A stretch of 7,134 nucleotides of DNA from an uncultured Clostridia bacterium (GCA_934613185.1 CAKTSO010000097.1:1-7134), one strand, 5' to 3'; shown: positions 1 to 6,465, counted from the stretch's first letter. Program-made: numbers and translations. Notes: generated from the sequence alone by a model not told the origin.

Positions 1-633
1 CTGTATTCCATGAGAAACAAGCTCCCCTGCCCCTTCACGCTCTTCGGCGGGCATCCTGCCTGCGAGCGCAAAATTGCGGCTTTTTACAACGCGCCCGTGG
101 ACGAAGGCGCGTTCCCGATCGCCTGCGTGCGCATTTCGCCGCGCAGCAGGAAGTTTTCGCAGGAATTGACCCACCGCGATTTCCTCGGCTCCGTTCTCGG
201 GCTCGGAATCAAGCGCGAAACCGTCGGCGACATTTTTATCTGCGACAACGCGGCGTACGTCTTTTGCACGGACGTGATGGCGGAGTATATCCGAAACAAT
301 CTTTCCTGCGTCAATCGGACGGACGTCTCCTGCGAAATCGCCGACGGCGTCCCCGACGAGGCGCTCCCGCAAGTCAAAGAACAGTTCGTCAACGTCGCCT
401 CCGATCGGCTCGACGCGCTGCTCGCCGCCGTCTATCATCTTTCCCGTTCGCAGGCCGCCGCGCTTGTGACGCAGGGAAAAGTGTTTATCGACGCGCGCCT
501 TGCGCTGTCCCCTTCCAAAGAAATTCCCGAAGGAAGCGTCGTTTCCGCGCGCGGGTTCGGACGGTTCCGCTATCTCGGCGTGGAGAAGACGACGCGCAAG
601 ATGCGGCTCGGCGTTCGCGTCGAGGTGTGGTGA
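1..633 (+). CDS. ylmH: YlmH-family S4-domain RNA-binding protein (5' end outside window)
   Basis: The reading frame is open from base 1, so the ATG at 10 is probably internal. About 210 residues are visible, while family members are usually near 250-260, so roughly 50 N-terminal residues are missing. Counting from the ATG, residues 12-26 (FGG..ACERKIAAF) and 53-74 (LTHRDFLGSVLGLGIKRE..GDI) match the conserved YlmH core. Residues 131-190 form the C-terminal S4 RNA-binding domain (SDRLDALLAAVYHLSRSQA, then QGKVFIDAR). YlmH binds the large ribosomal subunit or tRNA; in Bacillus it has been linked to ribosome-associated quality control and lies near cell-division genes. Here it is the only + strand gene and converges on fhs. 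No strong terminator follows the TGA at 631-633 directly. The family call is firm, but the exact cellular role in this organism is not known. Confidence 0.88.
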   Translation: MYSMRNKLPCPFTLFGGHPACERKIAAFYNAPVDEGAFPIACVRISPRSRKFSQELTHRDFLGSVLGLGIKRETVGDIFICDNAAYVFCTDVMAEYIRNNLSCVNRTDVSCEIADGVPDEALPQVKEQFVNVASDRLDALLAAVYHLSRSQAAALVTQGKVFIDARLALSPSKEIPEGSVVSARGFGRFRYLGVEKTTRKMRLGVRVEVW

Positions 634-715
634 CGCTTTCACACTATATATAAAGGAAACGCCTCCCTTTAGCCGCCTCCAGACAAGAAAACAACCGATT
701 TTGCAGGGGTACTGC

Positions 716-834
716 GGTCGAAAAGTCCGAACGAGCCATATTTGTTTCGAAGCAAGGCGCAAGTCCGAAGATATAGCGGGCCTATTTCAAGGGCTTGCAA
801 CGTAGCGCCGGAGCAAATACGGCTCGTTTCGACC
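716..834. repeat. 119-bp imperfect long inverted repeat (possible dispersed palindromic element or ncRNA)
   Basis: Nested complementary arms are visible. GGTCGAAA (716-723) pairs with TTTCGACC (827-834). CGAGCCATATTTG (732-744) pairs with CAAATACGGCTCG (814-826) with one A/C mismatch, which would be a G-U pair in the - strand transcript. GCAAGTCC (759-766) pairs with GGGCTTGC (791-798) with one G-U. GATATAG (770-776) pairs with CTATTTC (782-788) around a CGGGC loop. The left arm also contains AAGTCCGAA at 723-731, which recurs at 761-769. The whole element can fold into one long cruciform-like hairpin. No transposase or known RNA family was recognised. Whether it recurs in the genome cannot be seen from this window. 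Confidence 0.6.
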
Positions 835-896
835 GGCGTTCTTTCAGCCGCAGCGCCCCTTGATCTTTTCCGTTTTGGCGTTGCGAAAAGCCTCGA

Positions 897-924
897 CGAC
901 GCTTCCAGCGTCGCCTGCGTTTTT
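897..924 (+). terminator. Weak candidate intrinsic terminator
   Basis: CGACGCT (897-903) and AGCGTCG (907-913) form a perfect 7-bp stem with a UCC loop, followed after CCTGCG by five T residues (920-924). The gap between stem and T-run is longer than in a typical terminator, and the site is 264 bp past the ylmH stop, so function is uncertain. Confidence 0.28.
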
Positions 925-969
925 CACTTAGCCAAAAAAAGAAAAATCTCTATCTCAAAATTGCAAGCA

Positions 970-1077
970 TCAAAAAATACGGCATTTTGATGATGCGAAT
1001 CCGTTTCACTCCACTTTTGTTTTAGGAAAAACTTGTGGCGGCGTAACCGGCTTCACATATCATGCCGTATTTTTTGA
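970..1077. repeat. Perfect 16-bp inverted repeat bounding a 108-bp segment
   Basis: TCAAAAAATACGGCAT at 970-985 is the exact reverse complement of 1062-1077. The outward-flanking CAA (964-966) and TTG (1081-1083) also match. The 76-bp interior contains another hairpin: CCAC (1011-1014) pairs with GTGG (1035-1038), closing a GTTTT/AAAAC inner stem. Each arm has an A-tract or T-tract at its outer end, so the structure could act as a bidirectional terminator for the converging ylmH and fhs genes. The long interior is unusual for a terminator and also fits a small palindromic mobile element. No target-site duplication is evident. Confidence 0.55.
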
Positions 1078-1147
1078 CGATTGTTTTCTTATCTGGAAGC
1101 AGCTTTACGGAGTTCATCCGCGGCGGGAGGCGTCGTTTTATTTTCTT

Positions 1148-2812
1148 TTAGAACAGGCCGCTGATGACGCCGTCGTCGGAGACGTCGATGTTCTCCGCGG
1201 CGGGGCGCTTGGGAAGGCCCGGCATGGTCATGATATCGCCCGTGAGCGCGACGAGGAACCCCGCGCCGGCGGACACTTTGACGTTGCGGACGGTGACGGT
1301 AAACCCGTCGGGCGCGCCGAGGCGCTTGGGGTCGTCGGAGAAGCTGTACTGCGTCTTGGCCATGCAGACGGGAAGATTCCCGAAGCCAAGGGACTCCATC
1401 TGCGCGATCTGTTTTTTCGCGCCGGGCGTAAAGGAAACGTCGCTGCCGCCGTAGATGCGCGTGACGATCGCGCGGATCTTCTCCTCGATCGGAAGGTCGA
1501 GTTCATAGGCGAACGAGAAATGGTTTTCCTCCTCGCAAAGGCGCACGACCTCGCGCGCGAGCGCTTCGCCGCCCTCGCCGCCTTTTGCCCAGACGTCGGA
1601 CAGGACGGCGCGCACGCCGAGACGCTCGCATTCTTTCATCACGAGCGCAACCTCCGCGTCGGTGTCGGTCGGGAAGCGGTTGAGCGCCACGACGCAGGGG
1701 AGGCCGAAGACGTTCTTCATATTGGAAACATGGCGAAGAAGGTTCGGCATGCCGCGACCGAGCGCGTCAAGGTCCTCCGTCGCAAGCTCTTTTTTGTCGA
1801 GCCCGCCGTGCATTTTGAGCGCGCGCACCGTCGCGACGATCACGCACGCGGAGGGTTTCAAACCCGCATAGCGGCACTTGATGTCGAGGAATTTCTCCGC
1901 GCCGAGATCCGCGCCGAAGCCCGCCTCGGTCACGGCATAATCCGCCAGCTTCAGCGCCATGCGCGTGGCGACGACGCTGTTGCAGCCGTGCGCGATGTTC
2001 GCAAAAGGCCCTCCGTGGACGAACGCGGGCGTCCCCTCGAGCGTCTGCACGAGGTTCGGATGCAGCGCGTCCTTCAAAAGCGCGGTCATCGCGCCGACGG
2101 CGTGCAGATCCGCCGCGGTGACGGGTTCGCCGTCGGTATTGTAGGCGACGATCATGCGGGAGAGGCGCTCTTTCAAATCGTGAACGGACGAAGCCAGGCA
2201 GAACACGGCCATGATCTCGCTTGCGACGGTGATGTCGTAGCCGTCCTCGCGCGGAACGCCGTTGACGCTGCCGCCGAGACCGTCGACGATGTTTCGAAGC
2301 TGGCGGTCGTTCATGTCGACGCAGCGCCGCCAGGTGATGCGCCGCGTATCAATATGAAGCGCGTTGCCCTGATGGATGTGGTTGTCGAGCATGGCGGCAA
2401 GAAGGTTGTTTGCCGCGCCGATGGCATGGAAGTCGCCGGTGAAGTGCAGGTTGATGTCCTCCATCGGGACGACCTGCGCCCAGCCGCCGCCCGCCGCGCC
2501 GCCCTTGACGCCGAACACGGGCCCGAGCGACGGCTCGCGAAGCGCCGCGACGGCGTTCTTGCCGATGCGGCGAAGGCCGTCGGTCAGGCCGATGGACGTC
2601 GTGGTCTTCCCCTCGCCCGCCGCCGTCGGGGTGATGGCAGTCACGAGGACGAGCTTGCCGTCTTCATTTTGGTTTTCGCGCAAAAGCGAAAGGTCGACCT
2701 TCGCCTTGTATTTGCCGTAGGGGACGAGTTTGTCCTCCGGGACGCCCGCGCGCGCCGCGACCGCCGCGATCGGCTCCATAGTCACGCTTTGCGCGATCTC
2801 GATGTCGTTCAT
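1148..2812 (-). CDS. fhs: Formate-tetrahydrofolate ligase
   Basis: This cytosolic enzyme joins formate to tetrahydrofolate with ATP, giving 10-formyl-THF, the formyl donor for purine synthesis and for initiator tRNA. The 554 residues match the usual family length of about 555. Visible signatures are the P-loop TPTAAGEGKTTT (61-72), EPSLGPVFGVKGGAAGGG (93-110), INLHFTGDFHAI (120-131), and further in VHGGPFANIAHG and EAGFGADLGAEKF. The ATG (2812-2810) has GAGGAG at 2826-2821, 8 bases upstream. The product feeds the transformylase encoded just upstream on the same strand, so the order fits one purine and one-carbon block. The 124-bp gap to that gene holds a candidate promoter, so fhs may be transcribed alone, by read-through, or both. 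It ends in TAA with no compact terminator; the inverted repeat at 970-1077 is the nearest candidate. Confidence 0.97.
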   Translation of the reverse strand: MNDIEIAQSVTMEPIAAVAARAGVPEDKLVPYGKYKAKVDLSLLRENQNEDGKLVLVTAITPTAAGEGKTTTSIGLTDGLRRIGKNAVAALREPSLGPVFGVKGGAAGGGWAQVVPMEDINLHFTGDFHAIGAANNLLAAMLDNHIHQGNALHIDTRRITWRRCVDMNDRQLRNIVDGLGGSVNGVPREDGYDITVASEIMAVFCLASSVHDLKERLSRMIVAYNTDGEPVTAADLHAVGAMTALLKDALHPNLVQTLEGTPAFVHGGPFANIAHGCNSVVATRMALKLADYAVTEAGFGADLGAEKFLDIKCRYAGLKPSACVIVATVRALKMHGGLDKKELATEDLDALGRGMPNLLRHVSNMKNVFGLPCVVALNRFPTDTDAEVALVMKECERLGVRAVLSDVWAKGGEGGEALAREVVRLCEEENHFSFAYELDLPIEEKIRAIVTRIYGGSDVSFTPGAKKQIAQMESLGFGNLPVCMAKTQYSFSDDPKRLGAPDGFTVTVRNVKVSAGAGFLVALTGDIMTMPGLPKRPAAENIDVSDDGVISGLF

Positions 2813-2862
2813 GTCAGATTCTCCTCATTTTATAATAATGATAGAACTACGATTCGATTTTT

Positions 2863-2891
2863 AGTCTAAGGCACAACCGCCGCTCCGTCAA
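2863..2891 (-). promoter_or_regulatory. Candidate sigma-A type promoter for fhs
   Basis: On the - strand, TTGACG (2891-2886) is followed after exactly 17 bases by TAGACT (2868-2863), a 5/6 match to the -35 and a 4/6 match to the -10 consensus. Transcription would start near 2856 and give a leader of about 44 bases before the fhs ATG. That leader is too short for a riboswitch, and I see none. The -10 is weak, so the call is tentative. Confidence 0.42.
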
Positions 2892-2936
2892 GCCGCGCGC
2901 GTTTTTCTCAAAATCAATGATCAATCCAATGACAAA

Positions 2937-4142
2937 TCAATGATGGAACAGGCGCACGCCGGTGAACGCCATCGCGATGCCGAAGCGATCGCAGGTCTCG
3001 ATCACCTCCGCGTCGCGGACGGAGCCGCCCGGCTGCGCGACGAACGACACGCCGCTTTTTTGCGCGCGCAGGATGTTGTCCCCGAAGGGGAAGAACGCGT
3101 CCGAGGCGAGGGACACGCCGCGGAGGCTCGATAAATATTCTTTTTTCTCGGCTTCCGAAAGCGGTTCGGGGCGGCGCGTGAAATACCGCTGCCAGACGCC
3201 GCCCAAACAGACGTCCTCTTCGTTTTGGTTGATATAGCCGTCGATCACATTGTCGCGCACGGCGCGCGAAAGCTCGGGGACAAACGGCAGTTCCAGCACT
3301 TTTTCATGTTGGCGAAGGTGGAACGTGTCGGCCTTCGAGGCGGCAAGGCGCGTGCAGTGAATGCGCGACTGCTGCCCCGCGCCCACGCCGATCGCCTGCC
3401 CGTCTTCGGCGAAGCAGACGGAGTTGGACTGCGTGTATTTTAAAACGATCTGCGCCAAGACGAGATCGCGCACGGCCTCGGGCGGGAGATTTTTTTCCTT
3501 CGTGACGACGTTCGAAAGAAGCGACGCGTCGATCGAAACGTCGTTTCGCCTTTGTTCGAACGTCACGCCGAAGACCTGCTTTTGCTCGATCGGCGCGGGC
3601 TCGTAATCGGGGTCGATTTGAACGATGTTATAGCCGCCCTTTTTCTTTGTTTTCAGGATTTCCAGGGCTTCTTTCGTATAGCCCGGCGCGATGACGCCGT
3701 CGGACACCTCGCGCTTCAAAAGCCGCGCCGTCGCCGCGTCGCAAATATCCGACAGCGCCGCCCAGTCGCCGAAGGAGCTTAAGCGATCCGTGCCGCGCGC
3801 GCGGGCGTAGGCGCAGGCAAGCGGCGAATCGGCAAGCCCGGGAACGTCGTCCGCGAACACGGCGCGCGAAAACGTTTTTGAAAGCGGACGGCCGAGCGCG
3901 GCGGACGTGGGGCTGACGTGTTTGAACGACGCGGCGGCGGGTGAACCGAGCGCTTTTTTCAGCTCCCGCACGAGCTGCCAGGAATTGAGCGCGTCGAGAA
4001 AATTGATGTACCCCGGGCGGCCGTTCAGCACGGCAAACGGCAGCGCGCCGCCGCCCGTCATCAGCACCCGCGCGGGAGACTGGTTCGGGTTACAGCCGTA
4101 TTTGAGTGCAAATTCCGTCATCGAAGCATTCGTCATATTCAT
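2937..4142 (-). CDS. purH: Stand-alone AICAR transformylase (PurH C-terminal domain only)
   Basis: This enzyme transfers the formyl group of 10-formyl-THF to AICAR (ZMP) to give FAICAR, the penultimate step of IMP synthesis. At 401 residues it lacks the roughly 200-residue MGS-like IMP cyclohydrolase domain that starts ordinary bifunctional PurH (about 510-530 residues). It opens almost directly with LKYGCNPNQ (13-20), the start of the transformylase part. The catalytic Lys-His pair is K74-H75 in SFKHVSP. The conserved block QSNSVCFAEDGQAIGVGAGQ spans 238-257, followed by QSRIHC to 263. FPFGDNI and QPGGSVRD lie near the C-terminus. The gene overlaps purO by 4 bp (ATGA), so translation is probably coupled. 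The missing cyclohydrolase is supplied by purO. The first ATG is chosen for this overlap, but ATG codons at residues 3 and 8 are alternatives. Confidence 0.95.
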   Translation of the reverse strand: MNMTNASMTEFALKYGCNPNQSPARVLMTGGGALPFAVLNGRPGYINFLDALNSWQLVRELKKALGSPAAASFKHVSPTSAALGRPLSKTFSRAVFADDVPGLADSPLACAYARARGTDRLSSFGDWAALSDICDAATARLLKREVSDGVIAPGYTKEALEILKTKKKGGYNIVQIDPDYEPAPIEQKQVFGVTFEQRRNDVSIDASLLSNVVTKEKNLPPEAVRDLVLAQIVLKYTQSNSVCFAEDGQAIGVGAGQQSRIHCTRLAASKADTFHLRQHEKVLELPFVPELSRAVRDNVIDGYINQNEEDVCLGGVWQRYFTRRPEPLSEAEKKEYLSSLRGVSLASDAFFPFGDNILRAQKSGVSFVAQPGGSVRDAEVIETCDRFGIAMAFTGVRLFHH

Positions 4143-4861
4143 GCGTCCTCCTCATTTTTATTCACGATACGGTCGATCTCTTCCCCCGTTTTCAGATCAA
4201 GATACCGTGTGAACAGCGAAATTCTGTTGTCGGGGTCGAGGCTCGACCAGATCCCGTTCGTCCATTCGTCGATGTCTTCGGGAATCGCGACGCGGCGCGG
4301 TTCGCCCGAAAACGAGGGCAGGACGTCGCCGTCATGCTCGTAGGTATGGATCAATCGTCCTTCGCCCGCAAGCGCGGGAACATCGAAGAAATACCGCGCG
4401 CAGGCGCTTCCCGCCTCGTCCGCGGATTTCAAAATGCTCATTTGATAAAAGAAATCACCGTTTTCCGTCGTCAAAAGCGCGCTGATGCGGGGCGTGAAAT
4501 GCGGCGCGTCCGGCTCGAACGTGCGCGTGCGCAGCGCGTCTTCGAAGCTGCCGCCGCTTTTCAGTGCCGAAGCGATCGTGTCGGACTGGTCGCCGTTGGC
4601 GACGATCAGCCGGTTCCCCGCGCGCCTGACGGGAGAATAGATGATAAGGCTTGCGTCGCGCATTTTTTCGGGATCGAACGCCTGCGTGCGAATGCCGTCG
4701 GCCATTTTGACGAAGACGCGGTTGCGGCTGTTTTCGCTCCTGCCCATAATAAAATAGGCGACGGCGGCGAATCGACCCGACGGGCTTTTGCCCACGGCGA
4801 TCCCGCGACCGGGGTAGCGGTTGCCGCGCAAAAACGCGCCGACGGAAGGAATGTTCGGCAT
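4139..4861 (-). CDS. purO: PurO-type IMP cyclohydrolase
   Basis: The product is assigned to the IMP cyclohydrolase family first described in archaea (PurO, IMP_cyclohyd), which closes FAICAR to IMP and is unrelated to the MGS-like domain of PurH. Its 240 residues are close to archaeal PurO plus a short extension. Visible motifs are GNRYPGRG (13-20), YFIMGRSENSRNR (36-48), YSPVRR (75-80), NGDQSDTI (89-96) and FTPRISA (120-126). The ATG (4861-4859) has AAGGAGG at 4874-4868 with a 6-base spacer, a strong site. It is the first gene after the ZTP riboswitch and overlaps the transformylase gene, and together they replace one bifunctional PurH. A different nucleotide-binding function is possible in principle, but the motifs and the neighbour make IMP cyclohydrolase the clear choice. 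Confidence 0.9.
   Translation of the reverse strand: MPNIPSVGAFLRGNRYPGRGIAVGKSPSGRFAAVAYFIMGRSENSRNRVFVKMADGIRTQAFDPEKMRDASLIIYSPVRRAGNRLIVANGDQSDTIASALKSGGSFEDALRTRTFEPDAPHFTPRISALLTTENGDFFYQMSILKSADEAGSACARYFFDVPALAGEGRLIHTYEHDGDVLPSFSGEPRRVAIPEDIDEWTNGIWSSLDPDNRISLFTRYLDLKTGEEIDRIVNKNEEDA
4147..4153 (-). promoter_or_regulatory. Ribosome binding site of the transformylase gene, ambiguous start
   Basis: GAGGAGG on the - strand lies inside the 3' end of purO. The spacer is 4 bases to the first ATG (4142), which is short, and 10 bases to the second ATG (4136), which is long. Either could be used. The third ATG (4121) gives the most family-like N-terminus but is 25 bases away, too far for this site. 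Confidence 0.6.
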
Positions 4862-4908
4862 GAGAGGCCTCCTTGACAGAATTATTTTTCAAAAAACATC
4901 TGGCGTTG

Positions 4909-4932
4909 GCTGTTTCCGCATTTGGAGACAGC
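4909..4932 (-). other. Hairpin in purO leader downstream of the terminator
   Basis: GCTGTCTCC (4932-4924) pairs with GGAAACAGC (4917-4909) around an AAATGC loop, with one C/A mismatch. It sits between the riboswitch terminator and the ribosome binding site. It could stabilise the 5' end of the read-through mRNA. It is not followed directly by a U-tract, so it is not called a terminator. Confidence 0.4.
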
Positions 4933-4941
4933 TTTTCTAAC

Positions 4942-4981
4942 AAAAAAGGCAGTTCTTCCCCGTTTCAAGAGAAAAACTGCC
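4942..4981 (-). terminator. Intrinsic terminator of the ZTP riboswitch (attenuator)
   Basis: GGCAGTTTTTCTCT (4981-4968) pairs with GGGGAAGAACTGCC (4961-4948) over 14 positions including three G-U pairs, with a TGAAAC loop, followed by six U residues (4947-4942). Its first four bases (GGCA) are also the 3' strand of the riboswitch P3 stem, so P3 and the terminator cannot form together. It lies about 80 bases before the purO start, so it is an attenuator in the leader, not the end of murF transcription alone. Confidence 0.92.
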
Positions 4982-5054
4982 CAGACGGTCGGCATTGATC
5001 GAGCCTTTGCTCCACCGCGGTCGAACCCGCGAATTTCCGTCAGTCACAAAGACC
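4978..5054 (-). promoter_or_regulatory. ZTP/ZMP riboswitch (pfl motif) controlling purO and the transformylase
   Basis: Read on the - strand, all parts of the pfl aptamer are present. P1 is GGUCUUU (5054-5048) with AAAGGCU (5008-5002). The conserved GUGACUG follows (5047-5041). P2 is CGCGG (5031-5027) with CCGCG (5020-5016), followed by GGAGC (5013-5009), matching the family's GGGGAGC. P3 is UGCC (4994-4991) with GGCA (4981-4978), and its loop carries CCGUCUGGGC-type sequence. The pseudoknot GACGG (5041-5037) with CCGUC (4988-4984) is perfect. The P3 3' strand is shared with the terminator, so ligand binding should favour read-through (an ON switch). Known members of this class sense ZTP and ZMP and control purine and folate genes, which fits this position exactly. 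Confidence 0.93.
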
Positions 5055-5060
5055 GTTTTC

Positions 5061-5090
5061 AGTATAATCGCGCAATCGCGATGCTGTCAA
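5061..5090 (-). promoter_or_regulatory. Strong sigma-A type promoter for the purO operon
   Basis: On the - strand, a perfect TTGACA (5090-5085) is followed after 18 bases by TATACT (5066-5061), 5/6 to consensus. Transcription is predicted to start near 5054, exactly at the first base of riboswitch P1. The -35 begins only 6 bases past the murF stop codon. Confidence 0.82.
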
Positions 5091-5096
5091 GACGCC

Positions 5097-6461
5097 TCAG
5101 AATTTGCGCGCGGAAAGGTCGTCGGTGATCTCGTCGAATTTGCACGAATGCGACGCTTTGACGAGCACCGTGTCGCCCTTTTGCAAAAGCGCGGGAAGCG
5201 CCGCGATGAGCGCCGCGCGGCTTTCGAACCACTGCGCGTTCGCGCCGTTTTCCCGTGCGGCACGGTCGATCTGTCGGGAAAGTTCGCCGCACGTCAGCAC
5301 GAGATCGACACCCGCCTCGGCGCACTTTTTGCCGACGCCCGCGTGGAGCGCCTTCGTGTTTTCACCGAGCTCGAGCATGTCGCCCAGGATGACGACACGC
5401 CGCCCCGCCGCCCCGCAAAGCGAATCGATCGCCGCGCCGACGGAGCTGGGATTGGCGTTATAGCAATCGTCAACAATCGTCAGATCGTCGGTCTTGACGA
5501 TGCGCGCGCGGCGGCCGACGGTCTCATAGCTTTCGATGCCGCGGCGGATCTCGTCGGGCGAAAGCCCGAGCGCGTCGCCGACGGCGGCTGCGGCGAGCGC
5601 CGCGTAGACCATGTGCGTGCCGTAGGCGGGAATGACGACGCCGATGGACTGATCCCGCCACGAAATGCTGCAGGAAACACCGTCCTGCCCGAGGTTTTGA
5701 ATGTTTTCGGCAACGAAATCAAAGCCTTTTTGCGTGCCGTAGACGACGCGGCGCACGGGCGCAAAATCGAAAAGAAGATCGTCGTCGCCGTTGACGATCA
5801 AAAGGCCGTCCGGCCCCATGTTGCGGACGATCTCGCCTTTGGCGCGAAGAACGCCGGCGCGGTCGTGCAGAAATTCAAGATGCGAATAGCCGATGATGCC
5901 GATGACGGCGATCGTCGGGCGGACGATGTCCGCAAGGCGCTCCATCTCGCCGAAATGGCTGATGCCCATTTCGATGACGGCGGCCTGCGCGTCCTCGGGC
6001 ATGGCGAGCAGCGTCTGCGGCACGCCGAGCTCGTTGTTGAAATTCTTCTGTGTTTTATGCGTGCGGAATTTTTGGGACAGCACGGCGTAGATCATTTCCT
6101 TCGTCGTGGTCTTTCCGACGCTGCCCGTCACGCCGACGACGGGAATATCGAAGCGCGTGCGATACCACGCGGCAAGATCGCCGACGGCGCGGACGGAATC
6201 CCCGACCACGACGCAGGGCGTCTCGCTTTCGTCCTTTGGCTCGCGGCAGGAAATGCAAAGCGCCGCGCCCGCCGCAAGAGATGGGGCGATATAATCATGT
6301 CCGTCGCTCCGCTCGCCGCGAATGGCGACGAAAAGAGAACCTTTGCCGACGGTGCGGCTGTCACTGGTGACATTCGTGACGACGGTTTTCAGGAATTTCG
6401 CGTCGCCGCGATACTCCCCGCCGACGGCGCGGACGGCTTCTTCGACCGTAAAGCTCTTCAT
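5097..6461 (-). CDS. murF: UDP-N-acetylmuramoyl-tripeptide--D-alanyl-D-alanine ligase
   Basis: MurF adds the D-Ala-D-Ala dipeptide to UDP-MurNAc-tripeptide with ATP in the cytoplasm, the last soluble step of peptidoglycan precursor assembly. The 454 residues equal the normal family length. Domain 1 carries SDSR (33-36). The central Mur-ligase domain carries the P-loop GVTGSVGKTTTKE (110-122), KNFNNELGVP (139-148) and EMGISHFGE (164-172). The C-terminal part carries DDCYNANP (331-338) and GDMLELG (360-366). The start (6461) lies 4 bp after the ddl stop, with AAAGAGG at 6476-6470 inside the ddl end, 8 bases upstream. ddl makes the dipeptide substrate, so the pair is probably one operon. No terminator separates murF from the purO promoter just downstream; read-through transcripts would meet the riboswitch terminator. 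Confidence 0.97.
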   Translation of the reverse strand: MKSFTVEEAVRAVGGEYRGDAKFLKTVVTNVTSDSRTVGKGSLFVAIRGERSDGHDYIAPSLAAGAALCISCREPKDESETPCVVVGDSVRAVGDLAAWYRTRFDIPVVGVTGSVGKTTTKEMIYAVLSQKFRTHKTQKNFNNELGVPQTLLAMPEDAQAAVIEMGISHFGEMERLADIVRPTIAVIGIIGYSHLEFLHDRAGVLRAKGEIVRNMGPDGLLIVNGDDDLLFDFAPVRRVVYGTQKGFDFVAENIQNLGQDGVSCSISWRDQSIGVVIPAYGTHMVYAALAAAAVGDALGLSPDEIRRGIESYETVGRRARIVKTDDLTIVDDCYNANPSSVGAAIDSLCGAAGRRVVILGDMLELGENTKALHAGVGKKCAEAGVDLVLTCGELSRQIDRAARENGANAQWFESRAALIAALPALLQKGDTVLVKASHSCKFDEITDDLSARKF

Positions 6462-6465
6462 AAAA

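Larger units (their letters stand above)
634..1147. other. Convergent intergenic region, non-coding, structured
   Basis: This 514-bp stretch lies between the converging ylmH and fhs stop codons. I see no convincing protein gene: the short open frames have no ribosome binding site and run through inverted repeats. No tRNA, rRNA or known riboswitch was recognised. It holds a long imperfect hairpin (716-834), a small GC hairpin followed by T residues (897-924), an AT-rich stretch from about 925 to 975, and a second inverted repeat (970-1077). The compound palindromic structure looks like inserted repeat material or a non-coding RNA more than an ordinary terminator spacer. Confidence 0.6.

Noticed and set aside
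651..671. TAAAGG / CCTTTA hairpin just after ylmH as its terminator
   Set aside because: The stem is only 6 bp and AT-rich, with a 9-base loop and no T-run after it.
742..990. 82-residue open frame in the ylmH-fhs gap
   Set aside because: It begins at a TTG with no ribosome binding site and runs through the palindrome at 716-834 and the small hairpin at 897-913. It has no recognisable domain.
1520..2869. 449-residue open frame on the + strand opposite fhs
   Set aside because: It lies fully antisense to fhs, is rich in Arg, Ala and Asp as expected from reverse-reading GC-biased codons, and matches no family I recognise. It is a shadow of fhs.
2813..2936. Tetrahydrofolate riboswitch or other leader RNA before fhs
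   Set aside because: The gap is only 124 bp, the predicted leader is about 44 bases, and none of the conserved THF riboswitch sequence is present.
4862..5060. Purine (guanine/adenine), PRPP/ykkC or T-box element in the purO leader
   Set aside because: Their conserved core sequences are absent, while the ZTP aptamer accounts for the P1-to-terminator region.
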